From the NCBI RefSeq assembly GCF_011516635.5, contig NZ_CP096255.1:8443501-8507500 (forward strand): a stretch of DNA of 64,000 bases. Reading direction: 5' to 3'. The position numbers and the translations under genes are program-made. Shown one piece after another: positions 8,882 to 18,095 of the stretch. Origin of the DNA: Bradyrhizobium barranii subsp. apii (lineage in GTDB: Bacteria; Pseudomonadota; Alphaproteobacteria; Rhizobiales; Xanthobacteraceae). How positions within the stretch are numbered: the stretch's first letter is position 1; the number at the start of each line of letters is the position of its first letter. The notes beneath the pieces are model-generated. The model had not been told where the DNA came from. It did no database searches and saw only the letters and a list, made by a program, of their open reading frames with translations.

Positions 8882-10296
8882 CCGCGCACCACCGCCTTGA
8901 CGTCGGCCTCGCTCTTCGGGACGGAGGCGAGCTCGGCGAGCGTGATCGGCTTGACCGGCGCGCGCAGCCGGTAATAGCCGATCTCCTGTGCCGTCTTGCC
9001 CCGCGCCTGCGCCATCAACTCGGTGACCGTGAGGCCGCAGAGCCGGCCCTGGCACGGCCCCATGCCGGTGCGGCGATAGGCCTTGAGCTGGTTCGGGCCA
9101 GTCGCGCCAATGGCGACGGCATCGAGAATGTCCTTCGCGGTGACTTCCTCGCAGCGGCAGACGATGGTGTCGCCCGAGGGAATGCGGAACTGCGGCGCGG
9201 GGCGGAACAGCGTGTCGAGGAAGACGCGGCCGCGCTCGGCCTTGGCGAGATCGGCGCGGAGCGTCGCCATCGGCGCAAGTTTTGTCACAACCGCAGGCGC
9301 CAATGCCTCCACCGCCGCGCGCGCCGCGATGCGGCCACGGACCACAGCCGCATTGGCACCACCGATGCCGGCGCCGTCACCAGCGATCGCGATGCCCGCG
9401 ACCGACGAATTGCCGCTCGCGTCTAACACCGGCGACCAGCACAATTGCAGATCATCCCAGCGATGCTCGATTCCGGCCGACATCGCCAGATTGACGTTGG
9501 GCACGACGCCCTGATGCAGCAGCAACAGGTCCGCCGGAATCGTCTCGCGCTTGCCGCCGGCGACATAGCTCACATTCGCGAGCTGGCCATCACCGGATGC
9601 CGAGAGCTCGGTCACACCTGAGACGACCTGCACCTTCGCCTTCACCTCGCGCATCATCGACAGGCCCTTGGTGAAATAGGGCGAGGTCAGGAAGGCGAAG
9701 GCATGCGGCAACGCGGCGAAGTAGTTGCCTCGCTCGGTGGTGTCGAGGATGCGATCGATGCGGCCGCCGAGGCGCAAAATCTGCGCGGCGAGCAGCCAGA
9801 GCAGAGGCCCCTGCCCCGCGATCACCGTGCGTCCGTCCGTCACCAGCGCCGATGATTTCAACATCGTCTGCGCCGCGCCCGCGGTCATCACGCCCGGCAA
9901 GGTCCAGCCGGGAATCGGGAACGGCCGCTCCAGCGCGCCGGTCGCAAGGATCACGCGCTGCGCCTTGAGGAAAGCGGATGCACCGCCGATCGAGACGGCG
10001 ATCTCGAGGTTACGGTCGAGGCTCCAGACGGTGGCGCGGTGGATAATCTCGGCGCGGCTCGCGCGGAGCGACTGAACGAGATCGGCACCGACCCAATAGT
10101 CGGCGCCAAGCTGGTTGCGGTCGGTCACGGGCGTGGACGAGATGGCGCGAAACACCTGGCCGCCGGGGCCGATGTTCTCGTCGAGCAGCAGCGTCGACAG
10201 GCCGGCTTCGGCGGACGTCGCAGCGGCCGCGAGGCCGGCGGGCCCGGCCCCGATCACCACGACGTCATAAGCTTCGCGCTTGGGAGCCACAGTCAT
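8878..10296 (-). CDS. FAD/NAD(P)-binding oxidoreductase with BFD-like [2Fe-2S] domain, HcnB/OoxA-like
   Basis: 472 residues. The N-terminus has the FAD motif VIGAGPAGLAAA (residues ~14-25), followed by pyridine-nucleotide oxidoreductase features: ATGALERPFPIPGW, the second glycine motif region at VIAGQGPLLWLLA, and GDGAGIGGA. The C-terminal quarter holds cysteines in a CRCEEVT ... GMGPCQGRLC pattern typical of BFD-like [2Fe-2S] domains in HcnB, OoxA and SoxA-type proteins. It is the electron-transfer subunit of a three-component amino-acid dehydrogenase with the genes on either side. Both neighbours overlap it by ATGA, indicating translational coupling. Confidence 0.9.
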   Translation of the reverse strand: MTVAPKREAYDVVVIGAGPAGLAAAATSAEAGLSTLLLDENIGPGGQVFRAISSTPVTDRNQLGADYWVGADLVQSLRASRAEIIHRATVWSLDRNLEIAVSIGGASAFLKAQRVILATGALERPFPIPGWTLPGVMTAGAAQTMLKSSALVTDGRTVIAGQGPLLWLLAAQILRLGGRIDRILDTTERGNYFAALPHAFAFLTSPYFTKGLSMMREVKAKVQVVSGVTELSASGDGQLANVSYVAGGKRETIPADLLLLHQGVVPNVNLAMSAGIEHRWDDLQLCWSPVLDASGNSSVAGIAIAGDGAGIGGANAAVVRGRIAARAAVEALAPAVVTKLAPMATLRADLAKAERGRVFLDTLFRPAPQFRIPSGDTIVCRCEEVTAKDILDAVAIGATGPNQLKAYRRTGMGPCQGRLCGLTVTELMAQARGKTAQEIGYYRLRAPVKPITLAELASVPKSEADVKAVVRG

Positions 10297-10589
10297 TTTC
10301 CGATCTCCCGCTTGCCCTTCTGAATCTCGATCTGCATGCCCTCGGCGACGGGCACCAGGCAGCCCTGGCGGTTACCGACGCCGTCGATGGTGACGAGGCA
10401 GTCGAAGCACACCCCCATCATGCAATAGGGCAGACGCGGCGCGCCGCTCACTGCGGTCGAACGGCGCGCATCACAGCCGGAGGCCAGCAGTGCGGCGGAG
10501 ACGGTGTCCCCCTGACGCGCCGCGATGGCCGTGCCATCCACGAAGATCTGGACCTGCGGTCGCTTGTCCTGTTCGGATCGTCTAAACAT
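10293..10589 (-). CDS. Small (2Fe-2S) ferredoxin-like subunit, HcnA-like
   Basis: 98 residues. It has a ferredoxin fold with four cysteines in the order ASGCD, YCMMGVCFDC and RQGC, as in the gamma/HcnA subunits of cyanide synthase and opine oxidase complexes. It probably relays electrons between the two flavoprotein subunits. The start at 10589 follows AAGAGGCATCCC. The frame remains open far upstream but is antisense there. Its stop overlaps the start of the HcnB-like gene (10293-10296). Confidence 0.85.
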   Translation of the reverse strand: MFRRSEQDKRPQVQIFVDGTAIAARQGDTVSAALLASGCDARRSTAVSGAPRLPYCMMGVCFDCLVTIDGVGNRQGCLVPVAEGMQIEIQKGKREIGK

Positions 10590-10618
10590 GGGATGCCTCT
10601 TGGCTCCTTGAGATATCT

Positions 10619-11755
10619 CTAATAGCCGCTGTTGTTCGCAGCACCGGCGGCGCCGAAACGGCTGGCCGAGAACGCGCCGACCAGCTCCGGCTCGAGCGCG
10701 CCAGCTGCGACCATGCGCGCGATCTCGAAAGCGTGGTTGGAGGCGAGCGTCACGCCGGAATGGCAACAGGCCACGAAGGCGCCGGGATGCGTCTCCGACT
10801 GGTCGTAGATCGGAAAGCCGTCCTGCGGCATGACGCGGATGCCGGCCCAGCTCCTGACCACGTTGAGCCGCGCCAGATGCGGAAACATCCTTTGCGCGCG
10901 ATCGGCCATCACGGCGCTGACGGAATGCTTCAGGGTGCGATCGTCGAGCTCGTCCTCCTTGCTGTCGCCGATCATCACGGTGCCCTCGTCGGTCTGGCGG
11001 ATCGTGGTCAGCGGGTGCGGCAGGAACGGCATGGTGCGCTCGGTCACCACGATCTGGCCGCGGGTCGGGCCCATCGGCGCGTGGAGGCCGACCATCGGTG
11101 CCAGCGTCTGGTTGGCATTGCCGGCCGCGAGCACGATCTTGGCGGCGCGCAGTTCGCCCTTCGGCGTGGTCAGGCGGAATTCGCCACCGCTCTTGCTGAT
11201 CGCCGAGACCGGGCGCTCCGGAAAATAGTCGATGCCGAATGCCTTGAAGCCGGTGTGGAAGGCACGGAAGGTCCGCAGCGAATTGACGTGGCCGTCGAGC
11301 GGACAATAGCTGCCGCCGGACACTTCCGGCCCGATCAGCGGCAGCGACTTCTTCACCTCGGAGGCGGAGAGCATCTCCATCTTGTAATCGGCAGCGCCGG
11401 TCTGGTTGTGCATGCGCTTGACCAGCTCGGTACGTTGGCCGAATTCGTCGTCGCCGAGGGTGAGATGGAAGCCACCATTCTGCTGAAGCGAGACATCGAG
11501 GCCGGTCTGTTGTTTCAACTCGGAGGCAAGCCGGCTCCACGCTTGTGACGCCTGCACGGTCCAGACGGTATAGGCGGGCATGCCGAGGCCCTTGCTCTGG
11601 ACCCAGACCAGCGCAAAATTCGCACGCGAGGCGCGCTTGGTGATGTCGCCTTCGTCGAGCACGGCCACGCGCTTGCCGAGCCGGCCGAGGCCCCAGGCAA
11701 TGGCGGAGCCGAGCAGTCCGCCGCCGACCACAGCGACGTCGTAGTCTCCTGACAT
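10619..11755 (-). CDS. FAD-dependent DAO-type oxidoreductase (second copy)
   Basis: 378 residues. It has an N-terminal FAD motif (VVGGGLLGSAIAWGLGRLG), and the C-terminal VVRSWAGIRVMPQDGFPIYD and CCHSGVTLASNHAFEIARM regions typical of glycine/D-amino-acid oxidase relatives. It differs from the HcnC-like gene 1.7 kb downstream, so the operon encodes two flavoproteins of this fold, perhaps for two steps or two substrates. It lies 9 bp downstream of the second permease gene and 29 bp before the ferredoxin-like gene. Membrane attachment is not evident. Confidence 0.88.
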   Translation of the reverse strand: MSGDYDVAVVGGGLLGSAIAWGLGRLGKRVAVLDEGDITKRASRANFALVWVQSKGLGMPAYTVWTVQASQAWSRLASELKQQTGLDVSLQQNGGFHLTLGDDEFGQRTELVKRMHNQTGAADYKMEMLSASEVKKSLPLIGPEVSGGSYCPLDGHVNSLRTFRAFHTGFKAFGIDYFPERPVSAISKSGGEFRLTTPKGELRAAKIVLAAGNANQTLAPMVGLHAPMGPTRGQIVVTERTMPFLPHPLTTIRQTDEGTVMIGDSKEDELDDRTLKHSVSAVMADRAQRMFPHLARLNVVRSWAGIRVMPQDGFPIYDQSETHPGAFVACCHSGVTLASNHAFEIARMVAAGALEPELVGAFSASRFGAAGAANNSGY

Positions 11756-11764
11756 AAATTTCTC

Positions 11765-12571
11765 CTATCGTCCCGTATCGCCCTTGCCGGCGAGCACGCG
11801 GTCGAGCCCGTAGAAGCGGTCGAGCAGAATGAGGGCGGTCATGGTGATCGCGATCACGCAGGCCGAGACCGACGTCACCAGCGGATCGATGTTGTCCTGG
11901 ATATAAAGGAACATGCGCACCGGCAATGTCTCCGTGCCGGGCGCCGCGAGGAAGACGGTCATGGTGAGATCGTCGAAGGACTGGATGAAGGCGAGCGCCC
12001 AACCGCTGATGACGCCGGGCAGGATCAGCGGCAGCGTCACGCGGCGAAACAAGGTCCAGCCGTTGGCACCGAGCGAGACTGCCGCCATCTCGACCGAGAG
12101 GTCCATGCCGGTCGCCGCCGCCAGCGTCAGCCGCAGCGCGAACGGAAACACGATGATGACATGCGCGATGATCAGCGCGGCAAAGCTGCCGCCGAGGCCG
12201 GCCGAGGTGAAGAAGCGCAGGAAGGCGATGCCGAGCACGACATGCGGGATCATCAGCGGCGACAGGAACAGCGCCGCGAGCGCATCGCGGCCGCGGAAGC
12301 GATAACGCGCGATCGCCAGCGCTGCCGGCACCGCGAACAGCAGCGCCACGAAGGATGAGAGCGCACCGAGCCCCAGGCTGACCCAGAAGGCATGGATGAA
12401 CTCGGGATAGTTGGCGATCGCCCTGAACCAGCGCAGCGAAAAGCCGTTGGTCGGCAGCGACAGGAAGCCTTCGGGCGTGAAAGCAACGAGGCATACCACC
12501 AGGATCGGCGCGACCATGACGATGACGAAGATGGTGTGGAAGATCAGCGCGAGCGGGCCGTTCCGGCTCAT
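11765..12571 (-). CDS. ABC transporter permease (PotC-like)
   Basis: 268 residues with about six hydrophobic helices and the binding-protein-dependent permease EAA loop (MAAVSLGANGWTLFRRVTLPLILPG). It is the second membrane subunit of a spermidine/putrescine-type importer. The ATG at 12571 overlaps the stop of permease 1 by four bases (12568-12571). With its partner, the ATPase and the binding protein it forms a complete ABC importer immediately upstream of the oxidase genes. The cargo is therefore probably the substrate that the flavoproteins oxidise. Confidence 0.9.
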   Translation of the reverse strand: MSRNGPLALIFHTIFVIVMVAPILVVCLVAFTPEGFLSLPTNGFSLRWFRAIANYPEFIHAFWVSLGLGALSSFVALLFAVPAALAIARYRFRGRDALAALFLSPLMIPHVVLGIAFLRFFTSAGLGGSFAALIIAHVIIVFPFALRLTLAAATGMDLSVEMAAVSLGANGWTLFRRVTLPLILPGVISGWALAFIQSFDDLTMTVFLAAPGTETLPVRMFLYIQDNIDPLVTSVSACVIAITMTALILLDRFYGLDRVLAGKGDTGR

Positions 12572-13439
12572 CGGAACACCTCCGCGTAGCGGCGCTCGAT
12601 CAGCGCGTTGCTGCCGACGACGATCAGCACCAGCGCGACCAGCAGCAGCGTTGCGACCGCTGCACCGAGCGGCCAGTTCAGCGTGTTGAGGAATTCGTCG
12701 TAGGCCAGCGTCGCCGCGACCTTGAGCCGACGGCCGCCGATGATCGCGGGCGTCGCGAAGGCACTGGCGGAGAGCGAAAACACGATGATCGCGCCCGACA
12801 GCACGCCCGGCATGATCTGCGGCATGATGATGCGGCGGATGATGGTCACGGGCCCCGCGCCGAGCGACATCGCGGCGTTCTCGATCTGCGGGTTGAGCCG
12901 CTGGAGCGCGGCCCACACCGACAGCACCATGAACGGCATCATCACATGGGCGAGCGCAACCACCATCCCTGTCTCGGTGAACATGAAGGGAATGGGCGAG
13001 CGGATCACTCCGAGCGACATCAGGAGCTTGTTGACGAGGCCGTTGTTGCCGCCGAACAGCAGCGCCCAGCCAAGCGTCCGCGCCACCACAGAGATCAAGA
13101 GCGGCCCGAGGATGATCAGCAGGAAAAAGCTCTTCCAGCGGCCGCTCATGCGGTTGAGGATGTAGGCTTCGGGGGCGCCGAGCAACGCGGTGAGCAGCGT
13201 CGTCAGGATCGCGATGCGAAACGTCCGCCAGAACATCTCGGCGTAATAGGGATCGGTCGCGATCTCGTGCCAGTTCTTCAGGATGAAGACGGGCTCGATG
13301 CCCTTGTACTGACCCCAGTCGTGGAACGACAGCATCACCGTCATCGCCAGCGGGACCAACAGCACGCCGACGAACAGCATCAAGGCGGGCGCGGTCAGCG
13401 CCCATGGCGCACGCGCGCTGCGCTCCTCGGCGGCCGTGC

Positions 13440-13443
<4 letters not shown>
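12568..13443 (-). CDS. ABC transporter permease (PotB-like)
   Basis: 291 residues. A cytoplasmic N-terminus (SARAPWALTAPALMLF) is followed by about six membrane helices and the EAA loop AAMSLGAGPVTIIRRIIMPQIMPG. It is the first inner-membrane subunit of the importer. ATGA overlaps join it to the ATPase gene upstream (13440-13443) and to permease 2 downstream, so the three are translationally coupled. Confidence 0.9.
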
Positions 13444-14480
<1,037 letters not shown>

Positions 14481-14503
14481 GCGCTGTCTCCGCAACGATC
14501 AGA

Positions 14504-15541
14504 TCAACGCTCAACCTCGCGATTCCAGCGCTTGGTCCACTCCTCGCGCTTCTCGTTGATGACCGTCCAGTCCGGGTTATAGAGCTTTGCCGCGCGCTCG
14601 CCGATCGGCGCCATCTTGCCGAGCTCCGGCGGGACCACCAGTGATTTCAGCACCGGGCCGTAGCCGTAGTCCTTCAGCATCACAAGCTGGATTTTTGGGT
14701 CGAGCAGCATCTTGACGAAGTTGGAGGCGAGCGGCGAGGCATTCGGCTTGGTGATCGGACACGCCGTCGTCAGCAGCGTCGCCGCGCCTTCCTTCGGATA
14801 GACGAAGTCCACGGGGAAGCCGGTGTTGGCGAAGCTCTGCACGCGGCCCGTGCCCCACACCGCGATCACGGCCTGGCCGGACTGGAACAGCTCGGTCATC
14901 TTGCCCGGCGACGGCTCATAGGCGAGCACGTTCGGATTGATCTGCTCCTTGAAGATCTTGAAGCCGGAATCGACGTTGGTCTCGCCGCCGCCGTTCATCT
15001 TCGACAGCATCACCAGCGCTTCGAGGCCGTAGTTGTTGTTGATCGGCGGGATCACGAGCTGCTTGGCGTATTTCGTGTCCTTCAGATCGTTCCACGAAGT
15101 GGGTGGCGCCCAGCCTTTCTCGGCGAACACCTTGGTGTTGTACATCAGGCCGGTCGCGACGATGCCGATCGCAACGGCGCGATCGTCCTTGAAGCGCGCG
15201 GTGTCATAGAGATCGGCGGCCGGCAAGCCTTCAAGCTTGCCGCAGAAACCGAGCTGGATCGCCTGGTACATCGGGCCGTCGTCGACGATGGCGACGTCGA
15301 TCTGCTGATTGCCCTTCTGCGCCTGGAGCTTGGCCAGCGTATCGGTGGAATTGCCGGCGACGTACTCGACCTTGACGCCATTCTCCTTCTCGAAGGCCGG
15401 GATCACCTCGTCGCGGATGGTCTTCTCGAACGAGCCACCGTAACCGGCGACATAGAGCGTTTTCTGCTGGGCCGAGGCGGCCGACGGGACGGCGATGAGC
15501 GCTGCGATGCTGACCGCGGTCAGAAGGCTGAGAGTCTTCAT
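14504..15541 (-). CDS. ABC transporter extracellular solute-binding protein (PotD-like)
   Basis: 345 residues. A Sec signal peptide is clear: MKTLSLL start, hydrophobic core, cleavage after ASA (SAASA-QQ). The mature part has the family-1/PotD features LYVAGYGGSFEKTIRDEVIPAF, AIVDDGPMYQAIQLG and AVWGTGRVQSFA. It captures the substrate in the periplasm; the family includes polyamine, opine and amino-acid-derivative binders, so the ligand is open. It is the first gene of the operon, preceded by GGAG 11 bases before the ATG and divergent from the LysR gene. The frame continues upstream to 15787 without homology. Confidence 0.9.
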   Translation of the reverse strand: MKTLSLLTAVSIAALIAVPSAASAQQKTLYVAGYGGSFEKTIRDEVIPAFEKENGVKVEYVAGNSTDTLAKLQAQKGNQQIDVAIVDDGPMYQAIQLGFCGKLEGLPAADLYDTARFKDDRAVAIGIVATGLMYNTKVFAEKGWAPPTSWNDLKDTKYAKQLVIPPINNNYGLEALVMLSKMNGGGETNVDSGFKIFKEQINPNVLAYEPSPGKMTELFQSGQAVIAVWGTGRVQSFANTGFPVDFVYPKEGAATLLTTACPITKPNASPLASNFVKMLLDPKIQLVMLKDYGYGPVLKSLVVPPELGKMAPIGERAAKLYNPDWTVINEKREEWTKRWNREVER

Positions 15542-15793
15542 ATGGACCGATCTCCAATACCGGAATGAGGTGACGTGCCGAGAAATCTCTGACTGAGGCG
15601 CCTTCCGCATTTCCTTCCGCGCCAACCCTCTCCGGACAGGGCTCCGGCCCCTGTTCGCGAGGTTTTGGCGCGATTCGGAGGTTTGAACCCCTCCAATCTG
15701 CCGAAAAAGCGGGCTGTCTCCAGTCCTGATGAAAAAGATCGCAAACCCTGGCTTCCATCGTCCAATGAATAATGGCACCCTCTGCATGCCTAA
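15542..15793 (-). promoter_or_regulatory. Divergent promoter region and structured leader
   Basis: The 250-bp gap between the binding-protein operon and the LysR gene should hold both promoters and the LysR box. It contains two obvious hairpins: GGAGG (15677-15681) with CCTCC (15690-15694), and ACAGGG (15636-15641) with CCCTGT (15649-15654). Read on the minus strand both would fall in the 5' leader of the operon. Neither is followed by a T-run, so they are not classical terminators. No known riboswitch was recognised. Confidence 0.35.
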
Positions 15794-15814
15794 ATGTTAT
15801 GGATGGAATTGGGG

Positions 15815-16732
15815 ATGGCGCGGATCAATTCGCGGCAGGTGGAAGCCTTCCGCGCGACGATGCTGACCGGCAGCGTGACTGAGGCGGCAGCGCTGATGAC
15901 CGTGACGCAGCCGGCCGTGAGCCGGCTGCTGCGCGACCTCCAAGCGCTGCTGAAAATGGAGCTGTTCGAGCGGCGCGGCACTGGCCTCGTGCCGACCGCC
16001 GCGGCGATGGCGCTCTATACCGAAGTGGAGCGCTCCTTCGTCGGGCTCGAACGCATCACGGCGGCCGCCGAGGAAATCCGCGGCCGCCGCACCGGCTCGC
16101 TGCGAATCGCTGCGCTGCCGGCGCTGTCGAACGGCTATCTGCCGCGGCTCGCCGGACATTTCCTGAAAGAACGGCCCAACCTCAACCTCGCCTTCTTCGG
16201 CGTGATCTCACCGATCGTGGTCGATTGGGTGCTCAACAATCAATGCGACATCGGCTTTGCCGAGGTGCCGATCGCCCATTCCGGCCTGCCGAGCCAGCGG
16301 CTGCCCGCGTTGGCGCGCGTCGCGGTGCTGCCGACCGGTCACCGCCTCGCGGAGAAGGAGGTGCTGGAGCCGCGCGATTTCGAGGGCGAGACATTCATCT
16401 CGCTGTCGGCGGGATCGTCGAGCCGGCATCTCGTCGACCAGGTGTTCCATCGCCACGACGTCCGCCGCGTGCTCAGGGTCGAGACCACGCTGTCGGAGAT
16501 CATGTGCGGCATGGTGTCATCAGGGCTTGGCGTCGCGATCTGCGATCCCTTCACCGCGCAGGAATTTTCCACCCGCGGCGTCGCCGTGCGCCGCTTCCTG
16601 CCGCGCATCGACTTCGAATTCTCCGCGGTCTTTCCGGCGCAGCGCAGCCCCTCGCCGGTGGCGCTGGATCTGGTCGAGACCATGCGCAAGGCGCTGGTTG
16701 AATTCGAGGACGAAGCAACGCTCAGCCGCTGA
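15815..16732 (+). CDS. LysR-type transcriptional regulator (NocR/OccR-like)
   Basis: 305 residues. The N-terminal winged helix has RQVEAFRATMLTGSVTEAAALMTVTQPAVSRLLRDLQ, followed by the periplasmic-binding-protein-like effector domain. The N-terminus resembles opine-responsive regulators of the NocR/OccR type more than CysB-like ones. It is divergent from the importer/oxidase operon and probably activates it with the imported compound as inducer. ATGs at 15794, 15803 and 15815 are in frame. I chose 15815 (MARINSRQ) because it fits family length and has a weak GGA upstream; the others have none. Confidence 0.87.
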   Translation: MARINSRQVEAFRATMLTGSVTEAAALMTVTQPAVSRLLRDLQALLKMELFERRGTGLVPTAAAMALYTEVERSFVGLERITAAAEEIRGRRTGSLRIAALPALSNGYLPRLAGHFLKERPNLNLAFFGVISPIVVDWVLNNQCDIGFAEVPIAHSGLPSQRLPALARVAVLPTGHRLAEKEVLEPRDFEGETFISLSAGSSSRHLVDQVFHRHDVRRVLRVETTLSEIMCGMVSSGLGVAICDPFTAQEFSTRGVAVRRFLPRIDFEFSAVFPAQRSPSPVALDLVETMRKALVEFEDEATLSR

Positions 16733-18095
16733 ACGCGGCCTGCGCCTCCGGCAGGTCCCAGATCTTGCCGATCGCGGCAGTGCCGGCTGCCGTGATCGCC
16801 GCCTCGTCAGCGCCGAGATAGCATCCCTCATCGACCAGCATGCGGCCGTCCACCATGACCTGATCGATGTTGGCGCGGTTGGCGAGCGCGATCAGCGCGC
16901 GGCGCGGATCGAACAGCGGTTGAAGATGCGGATGGGTGAAATCGACGACGGTGAGATCGGCGGTCGCGCCGGGCTCGATCCGGCCGAGATCGGGCCGCTT
17001 GATGACGTCGGCAGCCACGGCCGTGTTGGCCTCGATCAGTTCCGGCGAATTGGCGACATCGGCGCGCTGCGACGTGACCTTGGAGATCAGCGAGGCGGCA
17101 TTGAGCTCGCCCAGCAGATCCATGTTATAGCCGTCGGTGCCAACCACGGTGCGCACGCCGTGCTCGGCAAAACGGCTGAACGCTGCAGTGACGCCGGCGC
17201 GCGCGAACACGCGCGGGCAATTCAGCACGGTCATGCCGCGGGCGGCCATCAGCTTGAGATCGTCGTCGGTGCTGAACATGCAATGCGCGGCCATCAGGTC
17301 TGGCGCCAGCAGGCCGAGCCAGTCCAGATATTGCGCCGGCGTGCGGCCGCCATAGCGATTGCCGATGGTCTCGACCTCGGCGCGGCTCTGCGCCATGTGC
17401 GTCGTGATGGGCACGCCAAGCTCGCGCGCCCGTGCGGCGCAGGCTTTCAGCAGATCGGGGCCACAGGTGTCGGTGGCGTGCGGACTCATGGCAAGACTGA
17501 TGCGCCCGTCGCCGCGATTGTTCCAGCGCTGATAGAGCGCGTCCCACGTTGCCATGTCGGCGGTGCCGTCGTCGCCGGAATAATGCACCACGCCATCAGG
17601 GCCCGCCTTGGCATCTGACGTCGAGAACAAATAGGGCGCGCCGTAGAAGCGGATGCCCATCTCTTCGGCGGCATCGAACATCTCCGGGATCGAATTGCGG
17701 AACGGCTCCATCACGGTGGTGGCGCCGCCCTTGAGGAGCTGAAGGATGCCGAGCCGGGCGACCGCGAGGCGCTCTTCCGCCGACAGGATATCGGCGCCGC
17801 GCTTGGTCAGCGGCAACAGCACCGTATAGACGATGCTCTGGTTGTTCTTGCGGCCGTTGCCGTCCTCGGTGTGGCTGCGCGCCACAGCCTCGGAGAAGCA
17901 GTGATTGTGCAAATTGAGCAGGCCCGGCAAGACGAAGCGGCCGGGCCGGTCGTAGACCTGATCCGCGCTTGGCTTGTCGCGGGTGATCGCGGCGACCTTC
18001 TTGCCTTCGACCAGGACCCAATGGTCGCGCAGCACATCCTGCGCGCCGTCTTTCCGTGACAGCACATAGCTGCCGAAAATTGCTGTGGTGCTCAT
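16722..18095 (-). CDS. Amidohydrolase family protein (TrzA/AtzB/SsnA-like)
   Basis: 457 residues. This is a metal-dependent hydrolase with the TIM-barrel features of the amidohydrolase superfamily. It has LHNHCFSEAV (the HxH metal pair), ITTHMAQSRAEVE, MAAHCMFSTDDD and the late VGTDGYNMD aspartate. This set matches the chlorohydrolase/deaminase branch (TrzA, AtzB, guanine deaminase), which acts on ring C-N bonds. In this operon it could deaminate or open a nitrogen heterocycle. The start at 18095 overlaps the stop of the family-5 binding protein by ATGA. It converges with the LysR gene, overlapping it by 11 bases. Confidence 0.88.
   Translation of the reverse strand: MSTTAIFGSYVLSRKDGAQDVLRDHWVLVEGKKVAAITRDKPSADQVYDRPGRFVLPGLLNLHNHCFSEAVARSHTEDGNGRKNNQSIVYTVLLPLTKRGADILSAEERLAVARLGILQLLKGGATTVMEPFRNSIPEMFDAAEEMGIRFYGAPYLFSTSDAKAGPDGVVHYSGDDGTADMATWDALYQRWNNRGDGRISLAMSPHATDTCGPDLLKACAARARELGVPITTHMAQSRAEVETIGNRYGGRTPAQYLDWLGLLAPDLMAAHCMFSTDDDLKLMAARGMTVLNCPRVFARAGVTAAFSRFAEHGVRTVVGTDGYNMDLLGELNAASLISKVTSQRADVANSPELIEANTAVAADVIKRPDLGRIEPGATADLTVVDFTHPHLQPLFDPRRALIALANRANIDQVMVDGRMLVDEGCYLGADEAAITAAGTAAIGKIWDLPEAQAAFSG

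Noticed and set aside
15670..15700. T-arm-like sequence suggesting a tRNA fragment
   Set aside because: Only a GGAGG/CCTCC stem is present; no acceptor, D or anticodon arms could be found around it.
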